A stretch of DNA of 64,000 nucleotides from Streptomyces sp. QL37 (lineage in GTDB: Bacteria > Actinomycetota > Actinomycetes > Streptomycetales > Streptomycetaceae), in contig NZ_PTJS01000001.1 in NCBI RefSeq assembly GCF_002941025.1, forward strand, positions 6,791,960 through 6,855,959. The letters run 5' to 3'. Below are positions 16,210 through 24,845 of the stretch, piece after piece. The notes beneath the pieces were generated by a model. That model did no database searches. It was not told the DNA's origin and saw only the letters and a list, made by a program, of their open reading frames with translations. A program made the translations under genes and the position numbers. Every line of letters starts with the position of its first letter. The stretch's first letter is position 1.

Positions 16210-17328
16210 ATGACTGACTGGGAAGCACGCGAGCCCGCCCTGACCACTCACCTGAGCGGCGCCGGCGGCGACATCAAGGGCTGGGTCGTCGTCGACTCGC
16301 TCGTCGACGGCCTCGCCATGGGCGGCACCCGGATGACGCCGGGGGTCACCGAGGCGGAAGTGGCCGGTCTGGCCCGTGACATGACCGTCAAGTTCACCCT
16401 CGCCGGACTGCGCATCGGCGGGGCCAAGGCGGGCATCGTCGCCGACGGCTCCGACCGCGAGACGACGTTCCGCACCTTCGGACGTACCGTCAAACCGCTG
16501 CTGCACGGCGGAATCCACCTCGGCATCGACATGGGCGTCACCCCCGCCGACCGGGCGGTGTTCTTCGAGGAGGCCGGGTACGACCCGCGGTTCCGCCCCG
16601 GCGCTCCCGACATGCCGATCGACTGGCGCACGTACTACGAGCCCCTGATCGACTGCACCGGCCACGGCGTCGGCGTCGCCGCCGTCACCGCCCTGGAGGC
16701 GGGCGGGCGCACCGGGCCCGCCCGGGTCGTCATCCAGGGCTTCGGCGCCGTCGGCCGCGCGGTCGGGCGCTTCCTGGAGGAGCGCGGCCACGTGGTGGTG
16801 GCCGTCGCCGACGTGGCCGGTACCCTCAGCGCCGACCGGCTCCCGGTGGACGAGCTGATCGCCGTCACCGACGAGTTCGGCGCCATCGACCGCACCCGGC
16901 TGCCCGCGGGCGTCACCGTCAGCACCGAGTCGGACGCCTGGCTCGACGTCGAAGCCGACCTGCTCATCCTCGCCGCCCAGAAGCACGCGCTGAACGCGGA
17001 GAACGCCCACCGCCTGCGCGCCGGCCTGGTCGTCGAGGGCGGCAACATAAGCTCGTCCGACGAAGCCCGCGACAAGGCGGCCGCCGCCGGGGTCCTCCTG
17101 GTGCCCGGTGTCATCGCCAACATCGGCGGTGCGGCGTCCGCCGCGCTGGCCGTCACCCGGGTGGTGCCCTTCGAGCTGGCGGCCGAGGCCCGCAGGGCAT
17201 GGGTCTTCGACTGGGTCGGCGACCGGGTCCGGCAGAACACCCGCGACTTGCTCGACATCGCCGGTGCCACGGCGGGCAACCCGCTGCCGGAGCTGATCGC
17301 GGCGCGCCGCGAGGAGCTGGCGCGATGA
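16210..17328 (+). CDS. Glu/Leu/Phe/Val-type amino acid dehydrogenase
   Basis: This 372-residue protein shows the family layout. The N-terminal catalytic domain has 'DMTVKFTLAGLRIGGAKAGI' carrying the catalytic lysines (one near residue 73). The Rossmann domain contains 'VVIQGFGAVGRAVGRFLEER', and 'VPGVIANIGGAAS' follows. It would interconvert an amino acid and its 2-oxo acid with NAD(P)H and ammonia. In this operon it could aminate the 2-oxo acid made by the first enzyme, or reverse the reaction on a released product. Ammonia could come from the preceding glutaminase domain. It overlaps the following ligase gene (ATGA at 17325). Confidence 0.88.
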   Translation: MTDWEAREPALTTHLSGAGGDIKGWVVVDSLVDGLAMGGTRMTPGVTEAEVAGLARDMTVKFTLAGLRIGGAKAGIVADGSDRETTFRTFGRTVKPLLHGGIHLGIDMGVTPADRAVFFEEAGYDPRFRPGAPDMPIDWRTYYEPLIDCTGHGVGVAAVTALEAGGRTGPARVVIQGFGAVGRAVGRFLEERGHVVVAVADVAGTLSADRLPVDELIAVTDEFGAIDRTRLPAGVTVSTESDAWLDVEADLLILAAQKHALNAENAHRLRAGLVVEGGNISSSDEARDKAAAAGVLLVPGVIANIGGAASAALAVTRVVPFELAAEARRAWVFDWVGDRVRQNTRDLLDIAGATAGNPLPELIAARREELAR

Positions 17329-18980
17329 CGTCGACCACCGCCGCCTTCCTGGCCGACGCTTCGGCAGCGGACCGCATGGCGGAGTACCGGCGGCGTGGCT
17401 GGTGGCGCGACGGGACCTTCCTCGACGACCTGCGCAGCCAGGCCCGCCGGCGCCCGCGCAAGCTCGCCATCGCGGGCCGCCGCCTGGACGAGGCCCGCAC
17501 CGACACGCTCGACTACGCCGAGCTGTCCCGGCTGGCCGACCGGTTCGCCGGCGGCCTGCTCGAGCTGGGCGTCAAGCGCGGCGACGTGGTCGCCGTGCAG
17601 CTGCCCAACCGCTGGGAGATGGTTCCGCTGATGTTCGCCTGCATGGCGGTCGGCGCGGTCATCTGCCCCATCGCGCCGGTCTGCCAGGCAGAGGAACTGC
17701 GCCACCGTCTGGCGCTCACCGAGGCCAGAGTGTGTATCACGCTCCCCGAGTGGGAGGGCTACCCGCTCGCCGAGACCATCTGCGACCTCTCCGCGGAGCT
17801 GCCCCTCGAACACGTCGTGGTCGTCGACGGCCCGGGCCCCGAGGGCACGGCCGACTTCCACGACCACTTCGTCTCCCAGCACTGGGAGGAGCGGCTCATG
17901 GGAGACCTGGCGGGCCGTCAGCTCCGGCCCGACGAACCGTTCGTGGTGCTCTTCACCTCTGGTACGACCGGGTTCTCCAAGGGCGTGGTACACAGCCAGA
18001 ACACCGTCCACTCGGGTGTACGCGGCTACGTCGACACGTTCCTGCTCCGCGACGACCTGGTCGCCGCGGTCACCACCCCGCTGGTGCACTACTCCGGCTT
18101 CGGTCAGGGTGTGCTCGCCGGAGTGATGCTGGGCGGCACCATCGCCTTCCAGGACGGCCCCGACCACGCGGGCCTGCTCGACCTGGTCGAGCGGTACGGC
18201 GCGACCCTGCTGTACGGCCCGCCGCCCACGCTCTCCGGCGTCGCCCGTGCCCAGAACGCCGACCCGCACGACGTCTCCAGCCTGCGCCACACGGTCACCG
18301 GCGCCGCGCCGGTGCTGATGGAGCTGGTCGACGAACTGCGCGAGACGTTCGGCGCCCGCACCTACTCGGTGTGGGGCATGTCCGAGTTCGGCCCGGTCAC
18401 CATCAGCCGCCTGGACTACAACCAGGACTGGGCCGCGCACAGCCACGGACGGCCGATCGACTCCATGGAGATCCGCATCGACCTGTGCCACGACCCCAGC
18501 ACGCGCGCCTCGGTGGGCCGGCTGCGGGTGCGCGGGGCGTCGCGGGCCCTGGGCTACTTCAAGCAGCAGGAGCAGTTCGACTCCGAACTCACCGAGGACG
18601 GCTGGTTCGACACCGGAGACGTGGCCCGCGAGGACGGGCGCGGCGGCATCCGGATCCTGGGCCGCTCCAAGGACACGATCCTGCGGGACGGGATCGTCGT
18701 CCCGATAGCGGAGCTGGAGGCGATCATCTCGCGCCACCCCAAGGTGGTCGAGGCGTCCGTCGTCGGACCCACCGGCCAGCTCGACGACCCGATCCTCGCG
18801 GTCGTCATCCCGGCCGACGGCGTCCCTCCGACGCTGGAGGAGATACGCGCCCATCTGCGCCGGGCCGAGCAGGACGACCGGTTCCTGCCGGACCGTCTGG
18901 AGCTGACCGGCAGCCTGCCCAAGACGCTCACGGGCAAGGTCCGAAAGATCGAGCTCAGGAAGCTCTACGCACACTCCTGA
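17325..18980 (+). CDS. ANL-superfamily acyl-AMP / acyl-CoA ligase
   Basis: About 551 residues from the ATG at 17325, chosen for the four-base overlap with the dehydrogenase stop; the frame is open farther upstream. ANL motifs are complete: P-loop 'LFTSGTTGFSKGVVHS' near residue 209, 'YSVWGMSEFGPV', 'GWFDTGDVARED', the hinge 'GRSKDTILRDG', and the C-terminal catalytic Lys in 'LPKTLTGKVRKIELRKL'. The enzyme adenylates a carboxylic acid and may pass it to CoA or another acceptor. No carrier domain is fused. In the pathway it may activate an acid for condensation or for the flavoprotein pair upstream. The sequence most resembles short- and medium-chain or cyclohexanecarboxylate ligases. Confidence 0.88.
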   Translation: MTSTTAAFLADASAADRMAEYRRRGWWRDGTFLDDLRSQARRRPRKLAIAGRRLDEARTDTLDYAELSRLADRFAGGLLELGVKRGDVVAVQLPNRWEMVPLMFACMAVGAVICPIAPVCQAEELRHRLALTEARVCITLPEWEGYPLAETICDLSAELPLEHVVVVDGPGPEGTADFHDHFVSQHWEERLMGDLAGRQLRPDEPFVVLFTSGTTGFSKGVVHSQNTVHSGVRGYVDTFLLRDDLVAAVTTPLVHYSGFGQGVLAGVMLGGTIAFQDGPDHAGLLDLVERYGATLLYGPPPTLSGVARAQNADPHDVSSLRHTVTGAAPVLMELVDELRETFGARTYSVWGMSEFGPVTISRLDYNQDWAAHSHGRPIDSMEIRIDLCHDPSTRASVGRLRVRGASRALGYFKQQEQFDSELTEDGWFDTGDVAREDGRGGIRILGRSKDTILRDGIVVPIAELEAIISRHPKVVEASVVGPTGQLDDPILAVVIPADGVPPTLEEIRAHLRRAEQDDRFLPDRLELTGSLPKTLTGKVRKIELRKLYAHS

Positions 18981-19034
18981 GCTTCCCGTTCACCGTGCCG
19001 ACACCCCCTTTCCTCCTACCCGTTGGAGCCTCGG

Positions 19035-20339
19035 ATGCCTCATCCAGCGCCGGTGACGATGTCGCCGACACTCGCCGCCGACGAGGCACTGATCCGCCGG
19101 CGGCTGGCCGGGGAGCAGGTCCTGTCCCTGGCCGGCGGGGAGATCGGCCTGCCGGTCCTGCCCGAGCTGGCGGAGCGGCTCGCGCTCGCCGCGGACCACA
19201 ACGCGTACGGCCCCGTCGCCGGGTCTCCGGCGCTGCGCGCCGCGGCCGCCGGCTACTGGGAGCGGCGTGGCCTGGCCACCACCGCGGACGCGGTGGTGGC
19301 GGGGCCGGGCAGCAAACCGTTGCTGTTCGCCCTGATGCTGGCCGTCGGCGGTGACGTCGTGGTGCCGGTGCCGAGCTGGGTCAGCTACGCGGCCCAGGCC
19401 CGGCTGGGCGGACTGCGTCCGGTCCCGGTCGCCACCCGGCCGGGTGAGGGCGGTGTCCCGGACCCCGGGCGGGTCCGGGAGGCGGTGCTCCTCGCCCGGG
19501 CGGCCGGGCACGATCCGCGCTGCGTGGTGGTCACGCTGCCCGACAACCCGACGGGCACGATCGCCTCGCCCGCCACGGTCGAGGAGCTCGCCGAGGTCGC
19601 CAGGGAGCTGGACCTGGTGATCGTCTCCGACGAGATCTACTGCGACCTGGTCCACGACGGCGCCCGGCCGGGTGTCTCCCCGGCCGTCTTCGCACCCGAG
19701 CGCACGGTCGTCACCACCGGGCTCACCAAGAGCCTGGCGGTCGGCGGCTGGCGCCTGGGCGTGGCCCGGCTACCCGAAGGCCCGCTGGGCGAGCGGGTGA
19801 AGGAGCGGCTGCTCGGCGTGGCCAGCCAGATCTGGTCGAGCGCCGCGGCGCCCGTGCAGGCCGCGGCGGCCTGGGCGTTCGCCGAGCCGCCCGAGGTGGT
19901 CGCGCACGTCGCCGCCTGCCGCAGGCTGCACGGGACAGTGGCCCGCGCCGTGGGCTCGCTGTTCACCGCGGCGGGCGCCGAGCTGGCGCCGGTCCGTGCG
20001 ACCAGCTACCTCTACCCCGACTTCGAGGCCGTTCGGCACCACCTCGACCGGGTGCACGGGATCCGTGACGGCGACGGCCTGGCCCTCGTGCTCGGCGAGC
20101 GCTACGGCGTCGGGGTGCTGCCCGGCTCCGCATTCGGCGAGTCCCCCGGCCCGCTGCGCGTCCGGGTGGCCACCAGCCGCCTGTACGGAGAGAGCGACGC
20201 CGAGCGCAACCGGGCCCTGTGCGCCGCCGACCCCCTGCGGCTGCCGTGGATCAGGGCCTCCCTGGAGCGCGTCGCCGAAGTCCTGACCGACCTCACCGGG
20301 GTGTCCGTCGCCCCGCCCGCCCTCCGAAACCGCCCGTAG
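19035..20339 (+). CDS. PLP-dependent class I/II aminotransferase
   Basis: About 434 residues; the ATG at 19035 follows 'ttggagcc', and a TTG four codons earlier is less likely. Fold type I aminotransferase motifs are seen: 'HNAYGPVAGSPALR', 'VVVTLPDNPTGTIA', 'VIVSDEIYCDLVHDG', the PLP lysine (Lys232) in 'TTGLTKSLAVGGWRLG', and 'LRVRVATSRLYG' with the carboxylate-binding Arg. It transfers an amino group between an amino acid and a 2-oxo acid or aldehyde. In LysW-type pathways an aminotransferase converts the carrier-bound aldehyde to an amine, which is the most attractive role here. It follows the ligase gene by 54 bp. Confidence 0.9.
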   Translation: MPHPAPVTMSPTLAADEALIRRRLAGEQVLSLAGGEIGLPVLPELAERLALAADHNAYGPVAGSPALRAAAAGYWERRGLATTADAVVAGPGSKPLLFALMLAVGGDVVVPVPSWVSYAAQARLGGLRPVPVATRPGEGGVPDPGRVREAVLLARAAGHDPRCVVVTLPDNPTGTIASPATVEELAEVARELDLVIVSDEIYCDLVHDGARPGVSPAVFAPERTVVTTGLTKSLAVGGWRLGVARLPEGPLGERVKERLLGVASQIWSSAAAPVQAAAAWAFAEPPEVVAHVAACRRLHGTVARAVGSLFTAAGAELAPVRATSYLYPDFEAVRHHLDRVHGIRDGDGLALVLGERYGVGVLPGSAFGESPGPLRVRVATSRLYGESDAERNRALCAADPLRLPWIRASLERVAEVLTDLTGVSVAPPALRNRP

Positions 20340-20393
20340 CACGGCGGCCGCGCACCACCACCCATCTCTTCTCTCCCAGGAGGCCCTTCCGTC

Positions 20394-21347
20394 ATGTCCA
20401 TCCTCTTCGAAGCCGAGTACCAAGGACGTCGTTACGCGGGAACCGGAATCCCCGAGGCGGGCCGGGCCCACACCCTGCACGCCGTCGAGGACGGTCAGCT
20501 GCGCGCCGCGTTCCTCGCGGGAGGTGCCGAAGCCGCGCTCGCCGCCGCCACGAGCGGTGCCGAGACCATGTCGGTGACCCCCGGCGACCCCGGGCTGAGG
20601 CTGCTCCCGCCGCTGCTGCCCACCGCCACCAACAACGCGCTGGTCAACGGATTCATGGGCACGCACCGCTCCAAGTTCGACCACGATCCCGAACCCGACG
20701 AGGAGTTCGTGGCACCGAACTACTACATGAAGGGCTTCGGCTCCTGGCTGCGCGTGTCCGACGAGCCGCTGATCACCCCCGCCGACCCGATCTGGCTGAT
20801 CGAGGAGCCCGAGGTGGTCCTCGTGTACGTCAACGGCGAGGACGGCACCCCGCACTACGCCGGCTACACCTTCGGCAACGACCTGAACGACATCGGCCTG
20901 CACCTGAAGAACCCCTGGGCGTACACCCCGTACGCCAAGCTCTGCGAGACCTCGGTGCTCCCCTGGCTGTTCCTGGACGAGCCGCCGCAGAACGTGACGG
21001 GCCGGGTCGTCGTCGAGCGGGACGGTGCCACGGCGTGGGAGGGCCCGTTCTCCTGCGGGGCCGACTCCATCTTCCACCGGTTCGAGGACATGGCGGAGCA
21101 CTTGTTCTCGTACCCCCTGCTGCGCCAGGCCGGGCTGGTCACGTACACCTTCCTGGGCGCCGACAAGGCCACCTACCACGACGGGTTCCGCGTCGAGGAC
21201 GGCGACCGCCTGGTCCTCGACGTGACCAGCCACGGTGTGGTCCTCGCCAATACCGTGCGGTACGGGACTCAGACCGCGACCGGCTCCGCAGGCCCGTACC
21301 TCCCACCGTCGTCGCGCCCGTCCGTCTCGCGCACGGCGTCCAGGTAA
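20394..21347 (+). CDS. Fumarylacetoacetate-hydrolase-fold protein
   Basis: This 317-residue protein preceded by 'cccaggagg'. The FAH fold is recognised from 'EPEVVLVYVNGEDG', 'GYTFGNDLNDIGLHLKNP', 'YAKLCETSVLPWLF', and the C-terminal 'TFLGADKATYHDGFRVEDGD' and 'LDVTSHGVVLANTVRY'. Members hydrolyse, hydrate or decarboxylate 2-oxo or 1,3-dicarbonyl acids with a divalent metal. It is the last plus-strand gene of the carrier operon. The final 25 or so residues are Ser/Pro/Arg-rich, unlike the family, and their coding region overlaps the 3' end of the convergent merR-type gene by 79 bp. The true function in the pathway is unknown. Confidence 0.75.
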   Translation: MSILFEAEYQGRRYAGTGIPEAGRAHTLHAVEDGQLRAAFLAGGAEAALAAATSGAETMSVTPGDPGLRLLPPLLPTATNNALVNGFMGTHRSKFDHDPEPDEEFVAPNYYMKGFGSWLRVSDEPLITPADPIWLIEEPEVVLVYVNGEDGTPHYAGYTFGNDLNDIGLHLKNPWAYTPYAKLCETSVLPWLFLDEPPQNVTGRVVVERDGATAWEGPFSCGADSIFHRFEDMAEHLFSYPLLRQAGLVTYTFLGADKATYHDGFRVEDGDRLVLDVTSHGVVLANTVRYGTQTATGSAGPYLPPSSRPSVSRTASR

Positions 21348-21679
21348 CCGGAGATCGCGTCCCGGTTGCGGGTCAGGCACCGGATGCGCTCGGTCATCCG
21401 GTCCCGCTCCCGCTCCAGGAGCGCGATGGTCTCCGGCGCGGCGTCCGGCACATGGATCATCCGCGGATCGTTGATGCACGGCAGGATCTTCTTGATCGCC
21501 CGCGTCGGCAGTCCCGCCTCCAGCAGGCCGCGGATCTGCAGGACCCGGTCCACCGTGCGCTCCGCGTAGTCGCGGTAACCGTTGGGCGTCCGGTCCGGTA
21601 CCAGCAGGCCCTGCTCCTCGTAGTAGCGGAGCAACCTCCGCGGGGTACCGGTGCGTTCGGACAGCTCCCCGATGCGCAT
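21269..21679 (-). CDS. MerR-family transcriptional regulator
   Basis: This 136-residue protein starts at the ATG at 21679, with 'ggaggg' immediately upstream. The N-terminal winged helix is typical ('MRIGELSERTGTPRRLLRYY', 'YEEQGLLVPDRTPNGYRDY'), followed by the dimerisation helix 'PETIALLERERDRMTERIRC'. No metal-binding Cys cluster is evident at the C-terminus, so a drug-like ligand is more likely than a metal. It is transcribed divergently from an MFS exporter, and the shared region has a MerR-type promoter, so it most likely activates that exporter. Confidence 0.9.
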   Translation of the reverse strand: MRIGELSERTGTPRRLLRYYEEQGLLVPDRTPNGYRDYAERTVDRVLQIRGLLEAGLPTRAIKKILPCINDPRMIHVPDAAPETIALLERERDRMTERIRCLTRNRDAISGYLDAVRETDGRDDGGRYGPAEPVAV

Positions 21680-21713
21680 GTGCCCTCCTTCCGTCCCCGT
21701 CCACTCGACCGAC

Positions 21714-21746
21714 TTGACATTCACATCAATGTGAGGGTTTGAGGAT
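21714..21746 (+). promoter_or_regulatory. MerR-type promoter/operator of the MFS exporter gene
   Basis: TTGACA at 21714-21719 is followed by the dyad TCACATcaATGTGA (21721-21734 region), placed in a lengthened spacer, and a weak -10 (gaggat) near 21741-21746. The transcript would start almost at the ATG (21753), so the mRNA may be nearly leaderless. The architecture matches activation by a DNA-twisting MerR protein, whose gene lies next to it. Confidence 0.7.
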
Positions 21747-21752
21747 TCCATC

Positions 21753-22961
21753 ATGTCGACATCCCCACCAGAACTGCTGGACAACACCTCCCCGGCATCC
21801 GGGCAGCGCAAGCTGCCCATGTCCCCGCTCCTGGCGCTCGCCACAGCGGCGTTCATGGGCATTCTGACGGAGGCGCTGCCCGCCGGCGTGCTTCCCGAGA
21901 TGGCCCGTGACATGTCCGTCAGCGAATCGGCCATGGGCCAGGCGCTGACGATCTACGCCATCGCGACCGGTCTCTCGGCCATCCCGCTGGCCATCACCAC
22001 CGCCACCTGGAACCGCAAGTGGCTCCTGATGCTGTCGGTGACGACCTTCGCCGTCGCCAACACGGTCACCGCGATCTCCTCGAGCTACGCGCTGACCATG
22101 GGGTTCCGGTTGATCGCCGGTGTCGCCGCAGCGGCCGTCTGGGCCGAACTGGTCGGCTACGCCCGCAGGTTGGCCCCTCCGCACCTGCAGGGCAGGGCCA
22201 TCGCCATCACCATGGCGGGCGTACCACTCGCCCTCTCGCTGGGCATTCCCCTCGGTACGTTCCTGGGGGGCCTGTTCGGCTGGCGCCTCACCTTCGGTCT
22301 GGTCACGGTCGTCTCGGTGGTCCTGCTCGGCTGGATCTGGGCCACCGTCCCGGACGCCGCCGGCCAGAAGCCCGGCGCCCGCGAGCCGATCCTGAGGGCG
22401 CTCCGGCTGCCCGGCGTCGCCGCCGTCCTGTTCGTGGTCGCTGCCTACGTGCTCGCCCACAACATCCTGTACACCTACATCGCCACCTTCCTCGACACGT
22501 ACGACCACGGCGACTCCCGCGACATCGTGCTGCTGGTCTTCGGCATCGCCTCCGTGGTCAGCATCTGGGTCACCGGCGCACTGGTGGACCGCAAGCTGAG
22601 GATGCTGACCGTCGCCAGCTCGGCCCTGTTCATCATCGCCTCGATCATGCTGGTGATCCTGGCCGGCAACCTTTGGGTCGTCTACGCCGCGATGATCCTG
22701 TGGGGCCTGGGCTGGGGCGGTGTCACCACGTTGCTCCAGACCGCCGTCACGGACGCGGGCGGCGACCGCGGCCAGGCGCTCCTGGTCACCACCTGGAACT
22801 CCTTCATGGCGGGAGGCGGCGCCGTGGGCGGCATCCTGCTCGACATGCACGGCCCGAAGTCCTTCCCCTGGAGTGTCCTGGCCCTGATGCTCCCGGTGCT
22901 GCTCGTCGTGGTCCTCGGGCGCCGGCACGCCTTCCCCGCGAAGCGTCCCAGCTCCGGCTGA
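21753..22961 (+). CDS. MFS transporter, drug/sugar efflux (AraJ type)
   Basis: This 402-residue membrane protein has twelve predicted hydrophobic segments. The first loop reads 'GILTEALPAGVLPEMARDMS', the signature of the DHA1/AraJ branch. 'ALTIYAIATGLSAIPLAITT' and the 'GRAIAITMAGVPLALSLG' helix, the motif C region of antiporters, follow. It should export a small molecule using the proton gradient, plausibly the product of the adjacent carrier operon or a foreign compound sensed by MerR. A GAGG eight bases before the ATG is the only possible ribosome site. It ends before a strong hairpin. Confidence 0.9.
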   Translation: MSTSPPELLDNTSPASGQRKLPMSPLLALATAAFMGILTEALPAGVLPEMARDMSVSESAMGQALTIYAIATGLSAIPLAITTATWNRKWLLMLSVTTFAVANTVTAISSSYALTMGFRLIAGVAAAAVWAELVGYARRLAPPHLQGRAIAITMAGVPLALSLGIPLGTFLGGLFGWRLTFGLVTVVSVVLLGWIWATVPDAAGQKPGAREPILRALRLPGVAAVLFVVAAYVLAHNILYTYIATFLDTYDHGDSRDIVLLVFGIASVVSIWVTGALVDRKLRMLTVASSALFIIASIMLVILAGNLWVVYAAMILWGLGWGGVTTLLQTAVTDAGGDRGQALLVTTWNSFMAGGGAVGGILLDMHGPKSFPWSVLALMLPVLLVVVLGRRHAFPAKRPSSG

Positions 22962-23078
22962 CGCCCGCTTCCCGGGCGGACGCCCCGGCCCTGTCCAGGG
23001 CGTCCGCCCGGCCCCAGGCGCGCCACGGCCCGGACCGCCGCCACATCCCCCGTCCGGCGGACGGGCCACGGCGCCGAA

Positions 23079-23115
23079 AGAGGCCCCGTTCCCGGTATCC
23101 GAGAACGGGGCCTCT
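23079..23115. terminator. Bidirectional terminator between MFS and response-regulator genes
   Basis: A perfect 13-bp stem (23079-23091 with 23103-23115) and an 11-nt loop lie between two convergent genes. It separates the carrier operon side from the signalling island. Confidence 0.8.
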
Positions 23116-23145
23116 CCGCTGCTCTCCGGGCGGGGTGACGGAGGG

Positions 23146-23907
23146 TCAGCCCGGACCGATCTGGAACCCGACGCTGCGGACGGTCAGGATCCAGCCGCTG
23201 GAGCCGAGCTTGCTGCGCAGGTTGCACACATGGGTGTCCACGGTCCGCCGGGACCACGAGCCGCCCCACACCTCCTGCATGATGCGGCTGCGGGAGATGA
23301 CGTCGCCCGGGTTGCTCGCCAGCAGGTACAGCAGGTCGAACTCCTTGCCGGTCACCTCCACCTGACGCCCGGACACGGCCACCTTGCGCGACTCGCGGTC
23401 CACCAGCAGGTCGCCGTGGATCACCACATGGCCCTCCTGGCGGGGCAGGCGCGGCCGCACGCGGCGCATCACGGCGCCCATACGGGCCATCAGCTCCGGG
23501 AACCCGTACGGCTTGACCATGTAGTCGTCGGCACCGGCCTGCAGGCCGAGTACCCGGTCGAGCTCCGAGCCCCGCGCGGTCAGCGCGATGACGGGGGTGT
23601 CGTCGAACTGCCGGATGGCCCGGCACACCTCGATGCCGTCCAGGTCGGGCAGCTCCAGGTCGAGCAGGACCAGGTCCGCCTCCCTGTAGGCACGTAACGC
23701 CGCGACGCCGGTCTCCGCGCTGGTCACGGCATGCCCGTGGCGCTGCAGTGCGCGCATCAGGAGTTCGGTGTCGGCCGAGTCCTCCTGCACGACCAGTACC
23801 TTCCAGCCCCGGGGTTCGTCGACCGTGCGCATCGCGCCAGTTCCTCGCCCTGTGGGGCGCGCCCGCGCGTGTGTGCCGCGCGCCAGCAGGCCGGCCGGGT
23901 CAGTCAT
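23146..23907 (-). CDS. Orphan OmpR-family response regulator
   Basis: About 253 residues from the ATG at 23907, preceded by 'ggggggaaggg'. The receiver domain keeps the acidic pocket ('VVQEDSAD'), the phosphorylatable Asp in 'LVLLDLELPDLDG', 'IALTARG' and the Lys in 'YMVKPYGFPEL'. The winged-helix output domain ends with 'RTVDTHVCNLRSKLGSSG', typical of OmpR/PhoB. No histidine kinase lies next to it. The gene is divergent from a ScbR-like regulator across 263 bp and sits between a biosynthetic operon and butyrolactone genes, so a cluster-situated regulatory role is likely. Confidence 0.88.
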   Translation of the reverse strand: MTDPAGLLARGTHARARPTGRGTGAMRTVDEPRGWKVLVVQEDSADTELLMRALQRHGHAVTSAETGVAALRAYREADLVLLDLELPDLDGIEVCRAIRQFDDTPVIALTARGSELDRVLGLQAGADDYMVKPYGFPELMARMGAVMRRVRPRLPRQEGHVVIHGDLLVDRESRKVAVSGRQVEVTGKEFDLLYLLASNPGDVISRSRIMQEVWGGSWSRRTVDTHVCNLRSKLGSSGWILTVRSVGFQIGPG

Positions 23908-24170
23908 AGCCCTTCCCCCCTCGGATCCTCGGCTTTGACTCAACGACGCATCAAATTTAATACCTGCAAGGATGTTTCTGTCAAAGGGTTCACAGAGGAT
24001 GAGATGCCCAACTTAATGACGTTATGAGGCAATCTGATGCGCCGAAGCAGGCCGTGATGGTCGCAGTGCGCTTACGGTGGCATGTTGACACACGCGGATA
24101 AGGGGGGCATTTCAGCCAGCTAAGTTAACTCACCGGTGAAAATTGATTCTCCTGGGTATTTAATGTCTCC
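23908..24170. promoter_or_regulatory. AT-rich divergent promoter region in the signalling island
   Basis: The 263 bp between the response regulator and the TetR gene is clearly richer in A+T than its surroundings, as Streptomyces promoter regions of regulatory genes often are. It includes the perfect 10-bp palindrome tcaccggtga at 24130-24139 inside aactcaccggtgaaaatt, a possible binding site for one of the ArpA-like receptors. Confidence 0.5.
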
Positions 24171-24845
24171 ATGCCTCCGTCCCAGCCGCAGACCGCCCCG
24201 CAGGGTTGCTCGACCGCGCACCCGCCTCCCGTGGTCTGCCGAACCCGTAAGCAGGAGCGTTCCGTCCGCACCCGAAGAGCCCTGGTCCACTCGGCGGCCG
24301 AGCGGTTCGAACGCCACGGGTACGAACGAACGAAGCTGAGCGAGGTCAGCGAGGGGGCCGGAGTCACCACCGGCGCCCTGCACTTCCACTTCCGCAACAA
24401 GGCCGACCTGGCCGGGGCCGTGGAACGCGCGGCCATCCGCAACCTCTACCGCGTCGCCCGCCGGACCCAGAGCGAACAGACCGACGCCCTGGCCGAACTG
24501 AGCGCCCTTTCCTATGCGCTGGCGCACCTTCTCCACCAGGACGTGGTGTCCCGGGCCGGCTTCCGGCTCAACTACGAGACGTCGGGCCGTACCCGGCTGA
24601 GCATCCATCAGGAGTGGCAGAGCTGTGTCCAGCGGCTCCTCGTCCAGGCCGGCGAGGAGGAGGGGGCGCCGCTCGGCACGCTGCCCCTGTGCGAGCTCAC
24701 CGACACCGTGGTCGGCGCCACCACAGGCTTCGCGCTGCTGGCCCGCGACAACCGCGTCTGGCTGTCCCCGAAAGTGCTCACCGGCTTCTGGCGCGCCGTA
24801 CTGCCGGGCTGCGCCCTGGAGCCGAACGGTGAGGGGGACGGTTGA
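24171..24845 (+). CDS. TetR-family regulator, gamma-butyrolactone-receptor-like (ArpA/ScbR type)
   Basis: This 224-residue protein has an N-terminal HTH with 'SAAERFERHGYERTKLSEVS', 'EGAGVTTGALHFHFRNKADL' and a C-terminal helical domain. The 'TGALHFHFRNKADL' helix is typical of the ArpA/ScbR group rather than general TetR. A Trp in 'HQEWQSCVQRLL' falls where the receptors have their ligand-contact Trp. The first 25 residues before 'RKQERSVRTRRAL' are not conserved, so the start could lie later. It may be a true receptor or a pseudo-receptor that senses other ligands. The second such gene lies at 29076. Confidence 0.82.
   Translation: MPPSQPQTAPQGCSTAHPPPVVCRTRKQERSVRTRRALVHSAAERFERHGYERTKLSEVSEGAGVTTGALHFHFRNKADLAGAVERAAIRNLYRVARRTQSEQTDALAELSALSYALAHLLHQDVVSRAGFRLNYETSGRTRLSIHQEWQSCVQRLLVQAGEEEGAPLGTLPLCELTDTVVGATTGFALLARDNRVWLSPKVLTGFWRAVLPGCALEPNGEGDG

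Noticed and set aside
16635..18974. 779-codon minus-strand open frame
   Set aside because: It is opposite the dehydrogenase and ligase genes, which have complete family motifs; the antisense translation has none.
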